Shown here: positions 49,526 through 63,200 of the stretch, in pieces
How positions within the stretch are numbered: the stretch's first letter is position 1
Layout: each line of letters opens with the position of its first letter
Assembly (NCBI GenBank): GCA_026261815.1
Contig: JAMPIT010000510.1
Location: 15,782,001 to 15,846,000 of the forward strand
Length of the DNA stretch: 64,000 nt
Direction of reading: 5' to 3'
From: Monarcha castaneiventris obscurior
Lineage: Eukaryota > Chordata > Aves > Passeriformes > Monarchidae
Notes under the pieces: model-generated
What the model was told of the DNA's origin: nothing
The model's database searches: none
The model's input: the letters and a program-made list of their open reading frames with translations, nothing else
Position numbers and translations under genes: made by a program

Positions 49526-52500
49526 CAAAAAACTAAGACTGATGGGGTTCATGTGTGGGACTGCAGCTAATAGATATAAAAGCAATGGTTTCTCAATGAC
49601 CTGAAATTTCAGTACAATGACTTATCTAAGAGTAAAATCTAAAGCTCCCCACAAGCAACAAAGTTGAATGCCTCTAATTTGACAAATTATGCCTTTGGCT
49701 GTTTTTTCTGGAACATGTTATCAGAGTGCGATTATATCACTATTTACTGTCAGAAATGGTCCTGGAAATATAGGATTTTTATTTCCTGTTCGTGTGGGTT
49801 TTATATGGAAGGATTCAATATGAACTGTGATTGGCATAATTAAGCCCCTTTGTATCTAGGATACCAGTACATCCTGAATTGTACTTCAGAATACTTTCTG
49901 ATTGAAAGTACTCACTCTCCTGAGCAAAATTCTGTTAATAATTTGTGTGGGTATACACACTGATTCCCAGTAGCTACACTGGACTCTTCTAAAGCCAGCC
50001 TACAAGTGTAGTGTTTTACATGACATGTATGAAGGATGGGCCAAAACTATCACATGCAAAATAATGTGTTTGTTCAGAGCTGCGAGCAGTTCTAACAGAG
50101 CCAGTAAAATTTAAAGATGTACCTGTCTTGCTAATGTGTGCTGTTTGCTAAAGATTACTATAAAGCAGTGAAGAGAAATACTTTTTAAAGTAGGTAGCCT
50201 AAATTACTACACTGCTGGACTTAGACAGCTGTACCTTCCTTTGTAGACTATAGTAACTTAGACTAGATGAGAGCAAACAACAAGAATTATGTTAACACAA
50301 AGTTAGTGGAGGCAACAGAGTCAGCAGAGTTGCTTGAAGGTCTCATGCTCTGTCTCCAGCCAACTTGATCTACAGCTGGCAAGCCTGGGAAATTTTACCC
50401 ACCTGCAACACTGCAAATTCTTGGCACAGAACAGAGGAAAATAAACAACTGATGGACAGAGAACACCTGGAGATGAATTTAAATACTCAGGCCCAAATAA
50501 TACCTTATCTATACCTTAAATATGTGTCACAGTTGAACTCTAGAGGCATCCATGCTCTACTTCAATGTGCCTGTGAGGCTGCAAGTCTGCTCTGAACTGT
50601 CTTATCTTAGCAACTCAGCCCTAGCTCACCTTCAAAACAAAGAGTCTTTGGTTTTGTAATGGCTCATCCACCAGATGCCTTCCAAAGGCATTTTTGCATA
50701 AATGGGCAGAATCAAGGTCTGCAGAGAAAATGACAGCGGACTCTCATTTCTGTTAAGACCGAGGGAAGATACAAACATCATCATTTACATGACAGCCCTG
50801 ACCCAAGCACTGGGAGACAGGAGTTGAAATCATAATTTGGTTAATAAATTCAAAACTGTCCTTTTGAACTTCAAAATAAATGAAAGGTAGCTTGAGTTGC
50901 ATCCTAATGGTTTGAGCATTCACCTGGGAGAGAAAAGCACTGAAATTTGTTTTAATAATCACATTATACTTTACAATTATAGCACAACCACATTATTAAA
51001 ACAGAGAATGAGTCATAAGTTCCATGCTCACAAGTTTGTACATGCACTTGAACTAAGAGAAGAAAGAAAATAAAAACCAATCAAACAAACAAAACCAATA
51101 CAACCAGCAGGGTTCTTGAACTTCCATCAGGTGAGGCCTGTGAGAGCAGAACCAAATTGCCCCAAAGAACTGCTCAGTTATTTGGACAATAAAGAGGAGG
51201 TGATCCAGTCCGCATGGGTGCTAAAATGAGGACCCCTTCTTCTCTCTTTGTCTCTTACTAAAACTGTGTCCTAAGAGGACATAAAATTCCAGCATGTCAT
51301 CACAGGAAAACAGAGGCTTCATACTAAGTAGAGCCTATTGTCTTAGCAGCTGAAACTGCAGAACAAAAAAAGCCCAACCCCCACTTCAAAAGAACAGTAT
51401 TAGACACACAAAGCCGAGTATTCAAAAGCAGGGAAGTGGCAGAATGAAGACAGCCAGAATTGTCTTTTTAGCAATTTTGTCTGTAAGTATATGACTGCAT
51501 ATAATTGAAAGGTCACCATCCTTTGTTTCTTGTACAACAGTGAATAGTTACTATTTTCAAAATGATGAGTAGTTACACTTATTTTCTTCTTATTGTTGTA
51601 TAGATAGCTCCATGCCCTAATACAATACATTTTGAAACTTCAGAGCAGTAGGAGGTGATATTAACCTCAGTTTTATGGCTCTGGAACTAAAATGAGATGC
51701 AGTGTTTTCACTAATTTTGAATGATAATTGGGAAATAGTTAGAAGCTCATCTTTTCAGAGCTCATGAGCTTGTGCAACACATTTTATATGTGACATGACT
51801 TCATTTGCAATTGTCATTTGCTTAATCTATCTGAGATCTTAGTGTCTCAGAATACAGAGAAAATGAGAAACACACAGTTTTTAGTTTTCCATGAAAAGTT
51901 TAGTGAAAAATCATTTCTCTGATTTTTGCCCAGAACTTCTCATGCACATTGTGGAAAAGCCAAGGATGATATCACATTTCAAGGGTAACACCAGGAAGGT
52001 CTAGTTAATGCTGGGAGTGATTAGGCTAGAGGATGGATACCTTGGAGATTTAACTACTAAAATCAGTTTGTCTTGGTCACATTTGAACAGCAATTTTCAT
52101 AATATAACCTAAAGCATATCCTTAGCATAAAAGTCCCCCAGAACATCCCATCTGCCATTGCTGCGAAGCTTGTGGTGGCTGGAGAAGTTGTCACCACATT
52201 GTTAATGGGCATCCTTCAGCTTCTTCCCTCAACGTTGATGAAAGATCTTGTTTTAAATACATAGTCAGCTTGAGTCAAACAGTGAACCAGGCAAAAATAA
52301 TTTTCATGAATGATATATATTGAAGTTTCCAGTAACTTTTTCATTTCTTAGGCTTAGTGTGTGAATTTCTCCTAATTATACAAAGAGGAATCTGCACCCA
52401 ACAGAAAAGAGTGTCTGAATCTCTTTTTCTTAAAAGAGAGGTGACTCTTTTCCCATTAAATTTCTAATACTGAAAGCAACCTTTAAAATAATGCTGTCTG

Positions 52501-55500
52501 TTACACAAACGAAAAATGTGGTTGAGGGGTTTTTTTCAAGTAAGTTATGACTATGCTGCATTTACTAATTTCTTCATGGCAGAGCACACATAAGAGAGAT
52601 ATAGAAAGCAAGTTCGTATAGAACTGGGCACTTCTTTATGCTGTTCCCATTTTACACCGTTGCACCTATTTCATGTTGACATCTATGAAATTAAAAGGAG
52701 AACTGGGATCCTACTCCACGGTTTCATTCTGTGTTGCCAGAAAATAATGGATGCCAACATCAGAAGCACATTAACTGCAAAATTCATTTTACTGAAAAAT
52801 ACTCAATAATTTAAAAATCATGAGGTTTTTGGTGGCAACAAAACAGCTATTAGTGTAGTCAGATCACTCATGCAGGCCTGAGAGAGTGCATGTGCTGTCT
52901 GGCAATGGTAAGCACATTATTAATGTATACAACTTGCCTGAGTACACAATAGCTGTTACCTTATATCTAATATGTGTCATTGGTAGACAAAAACACACAC
53001 TGCTTTTGAAATAGCTAATTTGGGTCAGCCATCACGATGGAAAACTGTACTCGAGGCAAAAGAAAATCTAATTTACTTCCACATCAATAAATATAGTAAA
53101 GCTCAGTCTCTTCCCAGCCATGTTTCCACAGCTCCTTCACCAGCCAGTGACACAGAACTACCTGGTGTGCAAGTTTCATCTGCAGACTGATGGTAATTCA
53201 AGAGCACCTGCTGTATATCACAGCTAATAGAAGAAATGACCTTTTGGACTGACAGGAAAACACCTTGGTCCTGAAACAACAACAGAAAATTGTGTGTAGG
53301 TTGACTGAATTGCTGACAGACCTCATTTTCTTCCAGCTTGCTGAGACTTCCTTAAACACACCTCATCCTAGTCCTTGTGAGAACATGCTTTGCTGGCAAC
53401 AAACATTTTAGGTGTTTATAATGTAGAAGACCCTGTCTGAACTAGTCACTACAAAATCCTTCAATAATTAAGGAAAATAATGCACTGCTGTAAGTGTTGA
53501 TCTTTTCTCCAAAGAAAAGGTGAATTATGGAAAATAATTCAGATGTTATATGTTGTAGATGTCTAAAATTAGGGAAGAGGAATCCTGCCCTCGGTGATGA
53601 GACACTGTAAATAAGTCACTCATATCTGATGAAATATTTTTATTCCAATTACCTAAAACATGCAGGAAATAATTTATTCAGTCAGTAAGGTTATCCAAGG
53701 TGAGAAAAAGCACCATTGAAAGGCAGCTGTAAATTTAAAGAGTACACCTTTTTGTTATTTTTCCTACTCATGTATATAGAAAATAAAATGGTGGAATTCA
53801 TTGAGTATTTCAGTCATGAACTTACGAAATGTGCTTTTAGAGAATAAATAGTGATTTGACTTGCTTTATCATAAATAAAAGAGAACAGCATTTCATTCTG
53901 CTGATACGTCCTACAGTTACATAATCTTGCAAATGGAATCTGCCTGGGCAGTATTTTGACACAAATACAGTCTTGAAATCAGTGACGTCTGTCTTCTTTG
54001 TCTCAAAATATCTGATTGTTGGTCATTTGGGTTTGAACATACCAAACATTGACAGAATTTTTCCAAAAAAAGGATCTATATTTGTGTATAGCCCTGAGCT
54101 CTGACTGCAGATACACTGGGTTTTCATGTATCACCTTCCTTAGTACCTGCTTCTGGTGCATAGGAGTAACTAAAGGTGCATACCCACAGAGCAAGGATTG
54201 TATGTATGAGCACATACTATCATCAGTGGAGATGGGGCAGAATTTAATTGCTTAAGCATGGGTATCTGGCATTATTTGGGGTGTTGTGAGGTGAGGTACA
54301 CCATCCTTACACTGGTATCCACACACTGGTATGACTCACTGTCGTAGGCATTTAGCTGCAAATCCTCATTCTAGGCTCTGTAAAGCTGAATTCCAGGCTC
54401 TCGTATTAGCAAATTTTCATTGGTATCTAAGTGAGCTCGGCACATGATACACCTAGGGCTGGTTGTAGTGTGCAGGGTAATGGCTTGTGGTTTCAGTCAG
54501 GACAGCTGAATGAGTGAAAGCACCTGCTGCCTTTGGCAGCCAGACATTAGCTGTCCATACCATTCCTGCTGTCAGAGTCAGGATCTTTAAGCAGTGGAAA
54601 GGTTGTCAGCTTGCAGATCCCTCAGAAGAACCCACACTCCTCTGCTTATCAAGAAAGTGATAAAACAAATGATAAGATGAAGCAGGCTAAAGTATTGACA
54701 AAAATATTCTATTAGCTACAAGGACAAAATCCTGTAAGATAACTACATTTGATATATTAAGATGAATGTATGAAGAGAAAAGCTTTACTAACTTCTGTGC
54801 ATTTTTGAACCAATAGCTATGAAGATTTCAGTTTTTTTAATAGTAACTGCTGTTTTATTGCATAATATAAATAAAAGAAAATTAGTTTTAAAATTCCATT
54901 CTTCATGTGTTGGCATAGAACAAAAGGTAGGTGGCAGAAGGTGGGTGTGGAAATGCTTTGGAGAATGAGGCAAAATGATAAAAGATGAAATTAGTTTGGT
55001 ATCAATTCTTGCATTATAGAGCAAAATCATTCTCTAGTTAAGAGAGATCCAGCTGTCCATGTCTGAGATCTGAACCTTACAGATCAGTGTCACAAGAAAA
55101 AGAAAAAATAATTGAAGAAAAAGTGGTGACAACAATAACTCTTACAGAACTTATTGTTCTTCCTGTCTCATATAAAGATATAGTGGTGTCATGGCAGTAA
55201 CCAAGATCACAGTTATTATGGGCTTTTTGGTCTAAAATGCAGGAGTCACTCAATCTAATTTCTCATATTCTAACAAATACAAGACCTGTGCAAGCACTTA
55301 CTCACCTTAGTACCTCCCAGCCCCAGAGTGGCCAGAAGAGACAGAAATGGATTTGGCACAAAATCAGGACACATTCCTTCTTCTTAGCCTTAACATGAAA
55401 ATGCTTCTCAGATGCTCGATTTCAGACAAGCTTTGAAAAAAGCCACGTTTGAGGCCAGCTGAGCAGGTCTGTATCCATCGCTCACCATGAGCCGCAAGCC

Positions 55501-57479
55501 TCTGTCCCATGTGCAGTGTTCTGTGCTCCATATGATTGTATGGCACTCTTATCACACTCCAGACACATCACTGGTGGGCCAGCTGGAACCAGACTTCTTC
55601 TGTGTTTATCATATTCATGGTGTTTCCTACTGAACTGAAAGTATAAAACAGGGAGTATATATTTACGCAAATTAATGAAGAAGCCAAGTAATTCTGAATT
55701 GCTAGAAGTGACTGCAGAAAAGAAGTCAAGATAATATTTCTTTATAAAAGTTTATATATCTATGGAAATCTCCTGAAATAGATTATTTAAGTCCTCTCTC
55801 TTGGGATACTTAATATCAGGTTAGGTGAAAACACAAAGTCCTGTAAGACCCATCCAACTCTTGCAGAGGAATGAAACTGGTAACTTGTCAAGTCTACACA
55901 AGACAACTCTCCTGAACAAGCAAATATGATCTGAGGTCTGACCCTTCAATGTTGAGCACTTCTTTTAGTACTCGGATTTTATTCCATTCACTTATATATT
56001 ACTTTTGTTTTACTTATGGCTGATTGTTTTAAAGCAGCCTGTGTTGATCATCATTCACTCTTTTCCTCCAGTATCTAAAGCATTTTGCAGTTCTAATTTG
56101 TGAGAGGCTTGAACTTCAGTCTTCATTCTGCATAGTAAGTGGTAGGTGGTGTCATAAACAGACTCTGACTTTTTATTTTAAGGTTTATGACACTTAATAT
56201 TACAGGGAACCTAATTCTGACTATTTTATCCTCTCAGGAGTAAGTAATGCAAGAACAATTATTGGTAACAAGACAGCAGCTCTGACAGCTTGTTCCAAAA
56301 GGAGTGTTTTATGGCTGAGTGGAAGATAGTGGTTATGTACCCAGTTATCACCTATTGATCTCAAAGCACTTTTCCTACTATGTTTTAAAACACCCACTTA
56401 TTTTTTCTCTTGCATTTAACATATTTTTTCTTCTTTAAACAAATATTTTTCCATTTCTGACCTCCAGATTTCCTCTGATTCATAGTTAAGGAACATTTTT
56501 TTTTTAAGGGCAGAGATATTTTTTGCCTTCCAGACATTTTATAAATACTCATATTATCATACATCACTGCAAAGGTGCTCCAAGGAGGCCATTGCAGAGA
56601 ATGCAGAAATTTCCCCAGATGTCTCTAGAACATCGCTTTTCCTGTCCTCAGCACATTTACATCACTGAACCCACTCAGCTAGCAACACATTATGGGTTCT
56701 CTTTTATGGTTCAATTCACAGGATATGATCCAGAGCTATTCCACATTCCCTGAAGACATGGGAAAACACCCTCAACCTCAGACTCCTCCAGCTGCAGCTC
56801 TCTCAGTTGTTCCATCCCTCTACCTGGCACAGCAAGGGGGAGCAGGGTGGCCAGGGTAGGTTAGGGAGGGCATGGGATGCAGGACCAGGACCAACAGTGA
56901 AAGGAGGAGGAAGAAGAGCTGATGACAGAGGAGCTTAGAACAGCTGTGAATGATTCTACAGGATCAGCCAACCAAGTAACTAACTCCCCTCTTCATCTGT
57001 TTTTCAATAACTACAATATGAATTGTTCTCTTCAAAGAGTTTTTTCTTACTCTTTTGGCCTCTTGCTGGGAGATTCAGCTGATCTATCTTGTTTTTAATT
57101 TCTGTGGTAAAGCCTAGCAGTGACATTTTTATCATTTACTGATTTTCTAATATTATATGTGAATATAAACTGCCTGTGTGTCAATCCCCCCAACGGCTCT
57201 TTTTCAATAACACAGAATTTATATTCTTTTGAGCATACTCTTTCAAAAATAGTGCAAAATGGTTCTCTTTCATTCATTCACCTCTCACTTCTCTATCAAT
57301 ATATATAAAAAAAGAAATCACCCCCAAATATAAATAGAAACCCTCACACTCAGAATCCAGGAAGATAATACTATTTTGCATAGCCTTTAAATGCTATACA
57401 CAAGCACTTCTCAGAAGTGTCTTCAAATAGCTGGTTTGCACTTTCCGAATGTTTTACTGAAAATGTGAGCTGGTAAAAG
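49526..57479. other. Non-coding unique sequence, no gene seen
   Basis: AT-rich DNA with short frames only. The first part, to about 50150, has a complex, repeat-free texture of the kind seen in conserved non-coding elements, but conservation cannot be judged from one genome. A GC-richer, purine-rich patch lies at 56755-56945. No mobile element or RNA gene was recognised. Confidence 0.55.
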
Positions 57480-57950
57480 AGAACAGGCTTTAGCAACTTG
57501 GAGTGGATCCCTCAGGATCTGCAGCTTTTGGGCAACCCACACAAAGGTGGGGACATCCCCAAAGAGGCTGAAGCATGTGGAGGAGCCCATTCCAGAGAGG
57601 AGGTAAATAAATAAGAAGCAAGAAGCAGGATGTGGTTAGAAACATGGTCCCAACACCATGAGATTCCTGTCACCTTGCAAAAGGGATTGAGAGAGTCTGA
57701 GTGAAGCCTGTGTCAAAAATAAGGACAGTTGAGACCAGAAAGAGAAGCGAGAAGAAGAGCTGAAAACAATTCTTGCCAGCAAGAAAAGAACAGGTAGCGA
57801 CAGAAAGGAAAGCAGGGAAAAAAGTGTCACAGAGCAGTTGTGATAAACTCTTGATCTATTAAAAACCTGCGGTTTTACTTTATTTCCGAAGGCAGCCAAG
57901 AATGGCACTGTCCAAAGCACAACAAGGACTATCAAAGACTAGACAGAATT
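57480..57950 (+). mobile_element. Possible degraded LTR-derived segment (weak)
   Basis: The part around 57540-57600 (GGGGACATCCCCAAAGAGG, then GCATGTGGAGGAGCCCATTCC) recalls repeated avian ERVL-type LTR text, in which blocks of the form CTGCAGCC-GTGGAG-GACCCA-CTGGAGCAG are common. A purine-rich middle follows, then CTATTAAAAACCTGCGG near 57856 and TTTATTTCC near 57879. Four CpGs lie within 57740-57890. I cannot find matching ends or a target duplication, so the family, borders and strand are uncertain. Confidence 0.3.
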
Positions 57951-59151
57951 TTTGACTCCAGCATAAACAAGTTCTTATCTGAACAGCTTTCATGTGTGTC
58001 ATTATGCAGATTGATAAACTTCAAACATAGAGTACTAGATATCATAGCACCATAGGATCAGCACTGGTGTTCGGTATATTGGATGGAAAATAATAAATTT
58101 GATTTCTCCCTTTTGAGGTCACTTGCAAGGAGGGAAGAAATAGTAACCATAAATAGGAAGATGTGATGATATTCCTGTTCACAAATACTTCATTAATTCT
58201 AGGAACAAAATTCATAGCAAACAAGAAGAGAAAACAAAACGGGCACCATTCACATGAGTCATTTGATGGACTTACACCAAATAAAATAGTAAAATTTTAG
58301 GTAAATATTTTAATATAATTCATGTCTTCATTGTTATATTGAAGATTGTTCAGTTCAGGCACAGCACTGGATAAAAATAGTGTGTGGAGACACATATGTA
58401 GCCCAAAAGAATAAAAACTTACATGAGTGACATAGAAATAAAACCATGACATTTCCCAAGGCCTCAGACTGTATCAGAGGGCAAGAAATTGGGGAGCATA
58501 TGATTGGGAATTGCAGTTGTTGATTTGAAGCTTTAGAGCTAATAAAAGAAAGCAGAGAATATTTCTCTGAATGTGTTTTGACCTCTGACTGGCATTTCCC
58601 TCTAATGAGATTTGCATTCCCTTTTCTTTCTTGAGTGTAGAAATACATCAGGTGGTCAGAGTGCTGCTCCTACAAATACCACAGTACAAAAAGAAATGTA
58701 GATATGTGGCTGAATTGTGTTGTGGTTAAATAGACTTTCTTTCCAAAGAAAATTAAAGCAGTAGGATGTTATTTTTCTAGTTTATTGCCAAGCAGTCTGT
58801 GTGCAGTACAAAACCCAATTGTGTGATGAATCATATCTAACTATGATGATCAAGATACATCCTCCATCTTAGAAGCAGTGCATCAAAACAGGCTGCAGAA
58901 AGTGGGAGGCTCTGTTCCCTCTTGTGTGACTACTACACAGCCACAAACTACTAATGATTTCCTTGCTCCAGGCCATTACATGAAGAAAAGAAAAACCAAA
59001 ACATGAGAATGACTCTTTCTTTTCCTCCTAATCATACAATTAGGTCACTAGAAGAAATACAGCATTGAGCATGACCAGCTCTGTGTTCTAGCTATTACAG
59101 CCCTTGTGTCAGCCACGTGTAAAAGCAGAGTAGCTGGTTTGGGAGTGGTCT
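57951..59151. other. Non-coding unique sequence, no gene seen
   Basis: AT-rich DNA with frames under 100 codons and no recognisable product. No repeat could be named. Confidence 0.6.
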
Positions 59152-59640
59152 GCTGGTGTTCTGGGGTGTGGGAGAGACCACCTGTACTCTTCCTTTCCAA
59201 AAAAACTTTGCACTGCTCATTGTCGAACTTCATGAGGTTCCTATCAACCCATTTCTCCTGCTGGCTGAGGACTTTCTGGATGGCAGCACAACCTTCTGGG
59301 GGGGGTCAGCCACTCCTCCCTGCTTTGTGTCTGCATCACAGCTGAGGGTCATCGTGTCCTACAGACCATTAAGGAAGGCGATAAACAGGACTGGGCCCAG
59401 CACTGATCCCTGTGGCACAGCATTAGTCACTGGTCTCCACGCCCTGGAGCTGGCCATTCAGACAGTTTTCAACCCACAGGCTCATCCAGCCCATACATCA
59501 CCAGCTCCTCTATTAGGATCTCACACACAATGATTCAGAAAGCCTTGCTGAAATCAAGCCAGAAAATATCCACCAGTCTTTCCTCATCTACCAAGCCAGT
59601 CCCTGCCTTGTGGAATGTTATCAGTACTTCACAGACCCTA
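59152..59640 (-). mobile_element. CR1 LINE fragment, RT core, inactive
   Basis: On the minus strand this is the fingers-palm part of the CR1 reverse transcriptase. The order is W-L-D-F-S-K-A-F at about 59560-59535, then a degraded middle, then a [16 protein letters not shown] block around 59420-59385. The FADD-type catalytic region near 59345-59315 is disrupted by small indels, and the part matching N-L-M-K-F-N lies near 59235. Homology ends at about 59152, within the block that encodes C-K-V-L-H-L in other copies. Both the 5' part and the whole 3' half are missing, so this is an internal remnant of an old insertion. The two 59106-59533 plus-strand frames are shadows of it. Confidence 0.92.
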
Positions 59641-60164
59641 AAATTAAATGGAAATTTTCTTTGTCCCCCCTTACTCTTTTGGACACATTTAAAAAACATT
59701 AGAGACACTGAAAAACTAAAAATAGCTAAAAAGAACACATGTCAAAAGCTGGATCATTTTGAAAGAAAGATATGTAAATGATTTAAACACTAATTAAAAA
59801 ACTAGGCCCAACATAAAAAATTTACTTGAATGTGGATTCATAATTAATTGTGGTACTTTCTGCACTGATGAAAAATCCATCATGAAATTAATTGAACTAA
59901 TATTTAAAAAGAAACAAATGCTGTGTAACATTTGGAATCACTTCAGCACTACAGTAGAAATTAGAAAGGTGTATTAATTTAAATGCCCTACTGCTAATAG
60001 GTTAAATTACAAATCTGCAGCCAGACCTAAGAATAATGTCAAGTCAATAGAACTCTTTACCAGTGTAAACTAATTTAAATATGATTTTTTTTTCCCCATA
60101 ATATCTTACAGAAGGGTCAATCTGTGGAGCAGACTGAATCCTGTGCAGATTTTGTCAGAGAGCA
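59641..60164. other. Non-coding AT-rich sequence
   Basis: Very AT-rich from 59641 to about 60110, then an abrupt change to GC-rich sequence at about 60115. No gene or nameable repeat. Confidence 0.6.
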
Positions 60165-60225
60165 GTGATGGCAATGGCTCAGCAAGGCTGTGGGGAGCTG
60201 GAGATCAGCCTTGCTGCAGCATCAC
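60165..60225. repeat. Long imperfect hairpin in a GC-rich patch
   Basis: The 11-bp arms CAGCAAGGCTG (60180-60190) and CAGCCTTGCTG (60206-60216) are exact reverse complements around a 15-base loop. A second outer stem, GTGATG (60165-60170) with CATCAC (60220-60225), pairs beyond an unequal internal loop of 9 and 3 bases. The whole structure is about 61 bases and sits in a GC-rich segment (60115-60305) between AT-rich flanks. It could be a small structured RNA, part of an unnamed transposon, or chance. The uneven internal loop and short stem are not typical of a microRNA precursor. Confidence 0.7.
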
Positions 60226-63200
60226 AGGGCAGGGACTGATGGCTCCAGGGGCTGACAGAGGGTCCTGGGCTGTGGTCAGGGCTGGCAGTGCCTCAGGGAC
60301 CCAATAAATTTTATGATGCATGTAACACTAAATCACAAATGAAATTCCATTTTGTGAAGAGATTGATTGTCTGAGTAAAGCATAAAAGTTTATGGGGTAG
60401 GAACTGGACTTTAAAAGCAACAGTCCAGAAACACCAGCTCTCCAAGAACAGACAAGGTACATCCTTCCATGCGTGCCACAGGAGAAGAACAACTCCTTCT
60501 TTAGTGATGGACAAGAGCAGAAGTGCATCAGACTGCTCAGAAACACAGGACAGACAAAACTGTGCCTCAAGCAAACTTATGAAACTTTAAGGACCGGAAG
60601 AAGGTTTTAAGGTTTCAACTCCAAGAATTTATTTTCTAAAAAAATATTTTCTGTCTGGAAGATTGAAGCTGCATTAACACAGGACATTTCATCTGCAGGA
60701 AGATAGTCTATATATATATATAGGTATATATATAATTGAGATTAACATAGTAAAGTCAGAGTAGGGAATGCTAGAACTAGGACTGCTTATGTAACCCATT
60801 TCTGCTTGCTGGAGATAGTCTTGAAGATAGAAATCATCTCACTCACATATGTCTATTTCATTTACTGCATGGCGAAGGCATTCGGATTACTGAACTGTCT
60901 TTAAATTGAATGTGAATTCAGACAGAAACATTCTCACTCTGTCCCCATTGCAGGAAAACATTTTATTAACAAGCCAAACAGCAGTTGCATATAAGGGTTA
61001 GGTCTGAGAACCAGTGTCAAATTGTGTTGGTTTGAGCACCTATTTAGGAATGTGGGAAAGAATCAGCTTCCCTTCCTGCTGCCACATTCTGAACTGCAGT
61101 GGATAGAGACCTCCAGCATCAGCATGCCCACTTTTACAGACAGCCATCTTTAAATTCTCCACACCGTAAATAATCCACCTCTAAACTACAAAAGTCCTTT
61201 GTTGTCACATCTTTCAGTGGTGTAGTTGATGATACCCTTCACAGCATGTATTTCCAGACGAATATTTTGTTCCTTTAAACACTGTCTGGAAAACCGTAAC
61301 CTAGGAGGGGAAGCTTGCACCTTCCCAGGAGACCTCCTGCTGGTGGCAAAGGAGATGCTCCAGGGTGGGAGAAGCAAGAGTTGCGAAACTGAAGCGAGGA
61401 AGAGGGAAATGCCAGCCCCTGAAAAAGGCAAAAAGCTTCCCTGAGATCAGAGGGTTGGAGAAGAGAATTCTCCAACTCAGAGTACCATTGAGCTGTCTGG
61501 AAAGAAAGACCTGCTCCACTAGGTACAGCAGATGAGCAAGACAATAGCAGAAAAGCCTGTTTTCTTTTTCATCAGTTTACTTGGTGTCTTTGTGTTTTGA
61601 ATATTTAAAAAAAAAATAATTTAGTCAAAAAGGGTGTGTTTCACATTCCCCGAAATCTCACAAAGCAGACAGACAAAATGAGGCTTTGGTCAAATGATGC
61701 CACCTCATTGCCAAGGGTGCTGTCAGAGTTCCCTCCACAGTTTTAAGAAAATTCTTTTCAATGTTTAATATTCCTGCTAGCAAGAGTCAGGAGTGGAACC
61801 TGCACTTTTAAAAACTACAGGTATTGATTTTTGTAAAGAGGAACTTATTCTGGATTTTTAGATAGAAATCAAATTTCCCAGGCAGCTCTAACTAATAATA
61901 CTGTATCAGAAAGTTTTTCCTGGTACTTAAATAGACATTTTGTCTTCTAGCTATGGCTGTCTTGCTTAGAACAGTTATTTTACATAGTGCCAAAACGTAC
62001 AATTTATGATTTTAAGAGATGAAGCAGATGTGTACTGAATTTGTAGCCATTTAAGGCATTTTCCTTCAGAGAAAGCTACATCATGAAGCATTAATTTAAA
62101 CTCTCACCTGCCCTCTGCTACATGAAAAACCGTGCTCAGAAAGCAGCCTTAATAAAGCAATAAAGTTTGATTAATTAAATCGTTCTGCCTAGCTTTCTCT
62201 TAAGAACACAGCAAATGCACTTTTATCCCCTTCTGGACTCATAGATCTGTATAAATATATCTGAATATTTTCAGAGGAATAAAATAAGTTCTTCCTCAAC
62301 TACTTTCCATCTTGTAATGACACATCATGCCTTCCACACACAGGAGTGTAGACACATCAGTTTTTGTCACCTGAGGCTCTTCCTTCTGCGGGGTGATTTT
62401 ATCCCCTCCCACACACCTGAGATTTTAAGAAAAATGTTTTTCCATTCCATCAACTTTGTGTTTTTCCTGATGAAAAAAACTCTGTGATCAAAACCGAGAC
62501 TGCTCACAAATCTTACCCTAAAGATGTATGAGCCAACAGGAAGTGCTCACTGAGGAATTAGAAACTGAAAATTCCTCTTGTCTTGTTGACTGATGTACAT
62601 CATGCACCAGAAAAGCAATTTATATTGGGTTCATACACTGATCTGCTTGGTTTCTCACCTGTATATAACCTACATCGATGGTTCCAGCATTGCTGGCTCT
62701 CCTGCTTGATATTATAACCTGCTTTCTGGAACTCTTTCTCCTGAGACAAAACTTCCTGGGGCTTCCACTACTGGCAATAGACATTTTTCCAAGATAATCT
62801 AGCTTTCATTTCTAAAACAAAAGTGTCTGTCTGTAGCTCAGCTCAGCCCTTGAAGGAAACAGGTCAAGAAAGAAAAGCAAAGCTCCTCCAGCGTGACATC
62901 TGGAGTCAGGGGGCCCTTATATTACATTTAGCCCCTTTTCTAGGGAAACACACATTCTCTTAGGGATGGGAAGGAGGTTTTGCAGTTTACAGTGCTTCCT
63001 CTGTGACATGCAGAAGGGATCTACATTGGGAATATTAAGAGATGAAGGGAACAGAGTTGGCAAAGGCCCTGGTCTAATGTCTTCCTTCTCCCTCATATCC
63101 CACCCTGATTTATGCACGAGATAAGGACAGGTATTCCAAGTGCAGCAGATGGAAAGCAGCCATAACTAGAGAGAAGGCATTCTCTCGCCTGTAAATTGGA

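Noticed and set aside
59106..59533. Plus-strand frames of 79 and 125 codons
   Set aside because: They are antisense shadows of the minus-strand CR1 reverse transcriptase fragment.
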